NCBI GenBank assembly: GCA_019239895.1
Contig: JAFAZH010000004.1
Coordinates: forward strand, 248,001 to 312,000
Length of the DNA stretch: 64,000 nt
Direction of reading: 5' to 3'
From: Abditibacteriaceae bacterium
Lineage (GTDB): Bacteria > Armatimonadota > Abditibacteriia > Abditibacteriales > Abditibacteriaceae
Part shown: positions 60,119-64,000 of the stretch, in pieces
Numbering within the stretch: the stretch's first letter is position 1
Layout: each line of letters starts with the position of its first letter
The notes under the pieces: model-generated
What the model saw: the letters and a program-made list of their open reading frames with translations, nothing else
What the model was told of the DNA's origin: nothing
Database searches by the model: none
Position numbers and translations under genes: made by a program

Positions 60119-60271
60119 AAGTAAACAACAAACCGCGGAGACCGCGGACCGTTAAACGAGGATAGAGAATTAAAAAGCGAGGATGGTAAGCGGTCTGCTG
60201 TGGCGATCCTCTATCTCCATCTTCTATCCTCAATTTCTCTGTGTTCTCCGCGTCTCTGCGGTTTATTTTAC
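60119..60271. repeat. Inverted-repeat element F
   Basis: The left arm (AACAAACCGCGGAGACCGCGG from about 60125, then CGAGGATAGAGAATTAAAAA) is matched by the right arm ending TCTCCGCGTCTCTGCGGTTTA at about 60265. Outer AAACCGC/GCGGTTT pairs are clear, and GAGGATAGA faces TCTATCCTC. The arms are imperfect, with several indels. The style, with iterated CGCGGAGA words, resembles element E. Confidence 0.65.
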
Positions 60272-60297
60272 GGGAATCTAAAGGTAAATACCCTGAC

Positions 60298-60687
60298 CTA
60301 ATAAGAAAACGAAACGCCCAGGCTCAAGAGGAAGAAGAGCACCGCAAAGATAATCGGCAAGACGCACCCGGCCATTAGGAAGCAGCCGAAGGTACTCACA
60401 AAGAGACGGGCCACCGGCACAAAAGAAGGCGTAGGATCAGGACGTGGCCTGCGCATCGGGAAGGGGCGGCGCGCATAGGGCGGCATATCGAAAGGGCCAG
60501 GTCTACTGACACGCACCCGCACTGCATCATTTTGACGTGGTGCGGTTGGTCGTTGCACCGTTGGTCGGGGTGGAGGTTGCTGCTCCTGGGCCTTTAGTGC
60601 TTCAAGTTCTTCCGGCGTGGCAAAGCGTGTCGGCAGTTCCGGTTCAGGTTGAGGGCCATGACCGAGATTCTGATTCTGTTGGCTCAT
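60298..60687 (-). CDS. Small Pro-rich protein with one C-terminal membrane helix
   Basis: About 129 residues from the ATG at 60687 (MSQQNQNLGHGPQ). The frame extends to 60792 but the earlier part looks non-coding. A Pro/Gln-rich region (PEPELPTRFATPEELEALKA, QQPPPRPTVQRPTAPRQ) and a basic stretch (RRPFPMRRPRPD) lead to a C-terminal helix (LFVSTFGCFLMAGCVLPIIF). The layout resembles tail-anchored proteins. No family is recognised. Confidence 0.6.
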   Translation of the reverse strand: MSQQNQNLGHGPQPEPELPTRFATPEELEALKAQEQQPPPRPTVQRPTAPRQNDAVRVRVSRPGPFDMPPYARRPFPMRRPRPDPTPSFVPVARLFVSTFGCFLMAGCVLPIIFAVLFFLLSLGVSFSY

Positions 60688-60819
60688 ACGCCTACCCCAT
60701 AATGCTATTTGCTTGCCAACAAGCTGGCTGATTTCCACTGTAATGTAGTTACAAATCAGCCAGCCACCATGAGTGCCGATCACGACACTCAAAGAGGACG
60801 CACCTTATGAATACCTGGG

Positions 60820-61377
60820 CTACAAACCAAACTTAAGTGCCGCATTAAGATAAAGCCGATCACTGGCGGTAAGTTCTAGGGCAAGCACATCGGTAAGGGG
60901 CAGAAATTCGGTGGTGCCCTCAAAGTTTTCAGCGTTTATCTCACTAATTACAACATTGGGCATAAACTCCTCTGCCCTTGCCGCGTAAATAAGCTGCACA
61001 AAATCTGGATAGGGATAACGATAGCCTTCTGGTTTAGGACTAAGATGATGAAAATGTTTAAAGCCCAGCAAGTGTGGCTTTGCGATAACCCAACCTGTTT
61101 CTTCAAGAATCTCTCGCCGCAGCGTAGCTTCCAGACTTTCACCTGACTCACGCCGTCCACCGGGTAAGATATGATAGCTATTTTCCAGATTGCGCACCAC
61201 AAGGACGGCTTCTCCCCGCAAAAGCACACAGCGCACGGAAGTTATAAATTCCACTGGTAGCACTTCGTGGCTCAGGTGAGAAGCGATTTGAAGCGGCAAA
61301 AGGCCATTGCCCCAGACTGCTGATTCTTCCACACAAGCTGTGTAGTTTGCCAAGAATGCGGCGAGTTTCGGAGCCAT
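60820..61377 (-). CDS. Nudix hydrolase
   Basis: A 185-residue protein from the ATG at 61377. The frame extends to 61455 but would overlap the GH127 gene. The Nudix box GGRRESGESLEATLRREILEETG has the G-x5-E-x7-RE-x2-EE-x-G pattern with the Glu residues that bind Mg2+. Nudix enzymes split nucleoside diphosphates linked to a group X. A helical N-terminus (~1-40) precedes the domain. Substrate cannot be told. It follows the GH127 gene by 25 bases on the same strand. Confidence 0.9.
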   Translation of the reverse strand: MAPKLAAFLANYTACVEESAVWGNGLLPLQIASHLSHEVLPVEFITSVRCVLLRGEAVLVVRNLENSYHILPGGRRESGESLEATLRREILEETGWVIAKPHLLGFKHFHHLSPKPEGYRYPYPDFVQLIYAARAEEFMPNVVISEINAENFEGTTEFLPLTDVLALELTASDRLYLNAALKFGL

Positions 61378-61402
61378 AAACTTGGTTACAGGTAATCTGC
61401 TA

Positions 61403-63307
61403 TCAACCGCGTAGCCAGACCTGCATCTGCCCCGGCTCACGGTTGGCCCAGGCATAATAAGGAATGGCTGTGAGTGACACGCTCTTAGGCGTTACAGAGG
61501 AAGCCTGAACTGTAGTGCGATAAAGCTGCCCCTGCCAACCTTGCTCCGGGGCTGCAACTTCTGCTTCACCATTTAATACAACCACACCATTCAGTAAGTT
61601 GGCGTTATATTGGGCGCTCAACTCATTTTGCTCCGGCAACATAACATCGCGCAAATCAATATCAAGGTTATCAATAGCTTCCAGACAATAAAGCAAAGGG
61701 CCACGCATTAAAGCAACCCGACCCACATTCTCTAACGCATACGGATGCGATACTATCCGGCGCACCGGCATGGGTAGATACAGATGTACAGTATCGCCGG
61801 TTTGCCAGGCGCGGCGCACTTCTGCATAGGTGCCTGGCTGCACCAGTGCTTGCACCCCTGCACCATTCACTTGAACTTGCGCGTCCTCTTCACACCATGA
61901 TGGAATACGCACCAAGAGGCTGAAATCACCGCTTGCTTCGACCTCGCTCAGACGCAAAGTTATATCGCCATCCCAGGGATACCGAGTCGTTTGCTCTATC
62001 GCTACAGAGCCACCATTCGGCAAGTCCAGACGGGCATTTCCCTCCGCATAAAGATGCACCCAGACGCTTTTATCCGAAGTGCTATAAAAGTAAGCGGGTA
62101 ACGAGGCCAGCAGACGCGCTACATTGGGCGGGCAGCAGGCGCACCCAAACCACGGTTGGCGGCGATGCGTGCCATCATCGGCCAGGGGATTTTGATAAAA
62201 GTAGGACTGTCCATCTAAGGAAAGCCCCGCCATTACGCCATTATAGAGCGCCAGTTCCATGAAATCAGCATAGCGCGAATCGCCTTCGAGCATTAGCATC
62301 CGCCAATTCCACATCACGCTGCCAATCGCGGCACAGGTTTCGGTGTAGGCACGCTCGTTAGGCAGTTCATAGTCTTTGCCGAATGCTTCCCCTTCGTAGC
62401 GTGAGCCGATGCCACCACTGACATACATCTGCTTGGTAGTCATGTTGTCCCACAGGCGGTCGAGGGCTGTGCGCAGGGCACCCTCCCCCGTTTCAGCCAA
62501 CAGGTCGGCTACACCTGCATTCAGATAAACCGCGCGCACTGCATGGCCCGTCATGCGATCTAACTCACGCACCGGCTTATGATCCTGGTGGTAACTGCTC
62601 CCGCCAATGGTACCATGCCCGCGCACATCTATGAAAAACTGGGCTTGCTTGAGATACTTGGCTTCTCCTGTGGCCCGGTACAGTTCGACAAGGGCTAACT
62701 CAATTTCTTCATGCCCATCCGTCTGGTATTGCTTGCCTTCTTCCTTGGGGCCAAAAGTGTCGCTGATATAATTGGCCAGGCGACACGCGACCTGGAGCAT
62801 GTTGTCCTTGCCAGTGGCGCGATAATGGGCCACCGCCGCCTGAATAAAGTGACCCGCACAATAAAGCTCGTGCATGTCTTTTAAGTTCGTCCAGCGATCT
62901 TGGGCTTTGTCGAACATAAAATAGGTGTTGAGGTAGCCATCTGGTTGCTGGGCATCAGCAATCTCTTGCTCGACTGTTTCCACCATCTGCACCAGGTCAG
63001 GGTCGTTTTCTGTGGCTAATGTCCAGGCGGCGGCTTCAAGCCACTTATAGATGTCTGAATCATTAAAAAAGATTCCCTCGAAGGGAATGTCTTTCTTGCC
63101 GGACGCGCGCCGAAAGTTATCAACCCGGCCTGTGGTCTCACAGTGTTGATATTGAGAAGGCAGCGTTTTTTCTTGATTGATGCGGCGGCGCGGCTGCCAG
63201 AAGGTGTCGGATAAGGTCACATCTCGCAGCGGCACCGGACGCAACTGAGCGTGTGGACTATGAGTGGTATCTACTACAAACGAGGTGGGTTCAGACGGCA
63301 CAGGCAT
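61403..63307 (-). CDS. GH127 beta-L-arabinofuranosidase
   Basis: A 634-residue family 127 (DUF1680) enzyme that releases L-arabinofuranose from plant glycans or glycoproteins. The ATG at 63307 has AAGGA before it; a frame reaches 63385. Key blocks: VTLSDTFWQPRRRINQEKTL, FEGIFFNDSDIYKWLEAAAW, PDGYLNTYFMFDKAQDRWTN, MTGHAVRAVYLNAGVADL and the CACCPPN cluster at residues 389-395. In the characterised relative the matching Cys triad binds zinc and one Cys is the nucleophile; the equivalents here are C389, C391 and C392. No signal peptide, so intracellular. It is followed by a Nudix gene. Confidence 0.93.
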   Translation of the reverse strand: MPVPSEPTSFVVDTTHSPHAQLRPVPLRDVTLSDTFWQPRRRINQEKTLPSQYQHCETTGRVDNFRRASGKKDIPFEGIFFNDSDIYKWLEAAAWTLATENDPDLVQMVETVEQEIADAQQPDGYLNTYFMFDKAQDRWTNLKDMHELYCAGHFIQAAVAHYRATGKDNMLQVACRLANYISDTFGPKEEGKQYQTDGHEEIELALVELYRATGEAKYLKQAQFFIDVRGHGTIGGSSYHQDHKPVRELDRMTGHAVRAVYLNAGVADLLAETGEGALRTALDRLWDNMTTKQMYVSGGIGSRYEGEAFGKDYELPNERAYTETCAAIGSVMWNWRMLMLEGDSRYADFMELALYNGVMAGLSLDGQSYFYQNPLADDGTHRRQPWFGCACCPPNVARLLASLPAYFYSTSDKSVWVHLYAEGNARLDLPNGGSVAIEQTTRYPWDGDITLRLSEVEASGDFSLLVRIPSWCEEDAQVQVNGAGVQALVQPGTYAEVRRAWQTGDTVHLYLPMPVRRIVSHPYALENVGRVALMRGPLLYCLEAIDNLDIDLRDVMLPEQNELSAQYNANLLNGVVVLNGEAEVAAPEQGWQGQLYRTTVQASSVTPKSVSLTAIPYYAWANREPGQMQVWLRG

Positions 63308-63494
63308 TTCGTTTCCTTTATGGTGTTTAGCGTTAAGAGCCGGGGGATAATCAGCGTCCAATGGGCGGCAGTCACAAATAGGCAATTGTTATGATTTCAT
63401 ACTCTTTCTGAACTTGTCAATGAGACAGCTTCATTTTGCGGTCAGTCCACTTAATTCAGCCACGCCACAGCCTAACTTCGTTAAAATAAGATTT

Positions 63495-64000
63495 ATGCAA
63501 TTATTAGACGGCAAAGCTGCCGCTGCAAAGATTCGCGCCGAAGTTGCTGAAGAGGCTACGCGCTTGCGAGAGCGGGGCGTAACTCCAGGGCTGGGCACAA
63601 TTTTGGTCGGCGACGACCCTGCCAGTGCCACTTATATTGGTATGAAGCATCGTGCCTGCGAAGAAGCTGGCATCGCTTCGATTCATCGGCATCTGCCTGC
63701 CAGTGCCACACAAGATGAGGTGATAGCGGCCATTCGGGAATTCAACGCTGCCCCCGCCGTTGATGGTTATTTGGTGCAATTGCCGCTGCCGAAAGGTCTC
63801 AACGAAGAGCAAGCCCTCTTAGCCGTTGACCCGGCGAAAGACGCGGATGGACTCCATCCGATTAACTTGGGGCGACTGGTCATGGGCGCACCTGGCCCGA
63901 TTCCCTGCACTCCGGCAGGCATTGTCGAGTTATTGGTACAGAATGATGTGCCCATCGAAGGCAGGCATGTGGTGATTGTCGGGCGCGGGTTGACTATTGG
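63495..64000 (+). CDS. folD: FolD methylenetetrahydrofolate dehydrogenase/cyclohydrolase, cut by the window end
   Basis: The first 168 residues are present; the 3' end lies beyond the window. [15 protein letters not shown] opens it, [14 protein letters not shown] supplies the catalytic Tyr-x3-Lys, and [11 protein letters not shown] is the substrate-binding motif, followed by [17 protein letters not shown]. Near the cut, [11 protein letters not shown] is the start of the NADP-binding domain. FolD interconverts methylene-, methenyl- and formyl-tetrahydrofolate. The gene is on the plus strand, divergent from GH127, with no strong SD visible. Confidence 0.96.
   Translation, partial: MQLLDGKAAAAKIRAEVAEEATRLRERGVTPGLGTILVGDDPASATYIGMKHRACEEAGIASIHRHLPASATQDEVIAAIREFNAAPAVDGYLVQLPLPKGLNEEQALLAVDPAKDADGLHPINLGRLVMGAPGPIPCTPAGIVELLVQNDVPIEGRHVVIVGRGLTI

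Overview
The window looks like a chromosomal segment of a free-living, saccharolytic bacterium, most probably of the phylum Armatimonadota. The best clue is a DUF1559 prepilin at 14242-15018. It has the [17 protein letters not shown] processing site, an [10 protein letters not shown] stretch and a C-terminal H...DG segment. This style is common in Armatimonadota, but related forms occur in Planctomycetota and Verrucomicrobiota, so the phylum is an inference. Core genes that help little with placement are argJ, a family I pyrophosphatase, folD (cut by the window end) and one tRNA-Ala(GGC).

Layout. 1-7.9 kb: partial GNAT acetyltransferase, secreted and hypothetical proteins, a DCC-oxidoreductase/DUF2071 pair, then a glycosidase pair (GH116 and GH172/DUF2961). 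8.1-11.1 kb: a GC-poor WD40-Roc GTPase-zinc ribbon-TIR protein. 11.2-16.3 kb: copper/selenium-binding methanethiol oxidase-like protein with a His/Met-rich membrane protein, a DUF2934 protein, a prepilin and a sialidase-like lipoprotein. 16.5-22.4 kb: a four-gene signalling block of hybrid-type histidine kinase, two response regulators and a REC-PAS-GGDEF diguanylate cyclase. 22.5-31.6 kb: a probable defence island with XRE regulator, ImmA/IrrE peptidase, PD-(D/E)xK nuclease, HNH-like/DEAH helicase and a 1501-residue GC-poor SMEK-NACHT-solenoid STAND protein. 32-36.5 kb: two secreted LamG proteins, one with a beta-helix. 36.8-46 kb: tRNA-Ala, a metal-binding protein, a K+ channel, a dehydrogenase, small enzymes, and a frameshifted zeta-toxin-like kinase with its putative antitoxin. 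45.5-64 kb: a VWA membrane protein, a lipid-kinase-like protein, three TIM-barrel isomerases, argJ, an esterase, a phosphoesterase, a DUF6785 transporter-like protein, Nudix and GH127 enzymes and folD.

The glycosidases (GH116, GH172, GH127), LamG/beta-helix proteins, acetyl-xylan-esterase-like hydrolase and sugar isomerase/epimerases fit a life on plant or microbial polysaccharides. They are scattered rather than grouped in one locus.

The most unusual non-coding content is a set of intergenic elements with long inverted terminal arms (about 3.8, 6.7, 12.6, 39.9, 45.5-46.1, 58.9, 59.1 and 60.2 kb). One carries a four-helix-bundle (S23/IVP) gene between perfect 41-bp inverted repeats, and I propose it as a mobile element. 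The shorter ones could be gene-less relatives. A 26-nt copy of the tRNA-Ala anticodon arm lies 0.8 kb from the tRNA in inverted orientation. No CRISPR array, transposase or integrase gene was seen.
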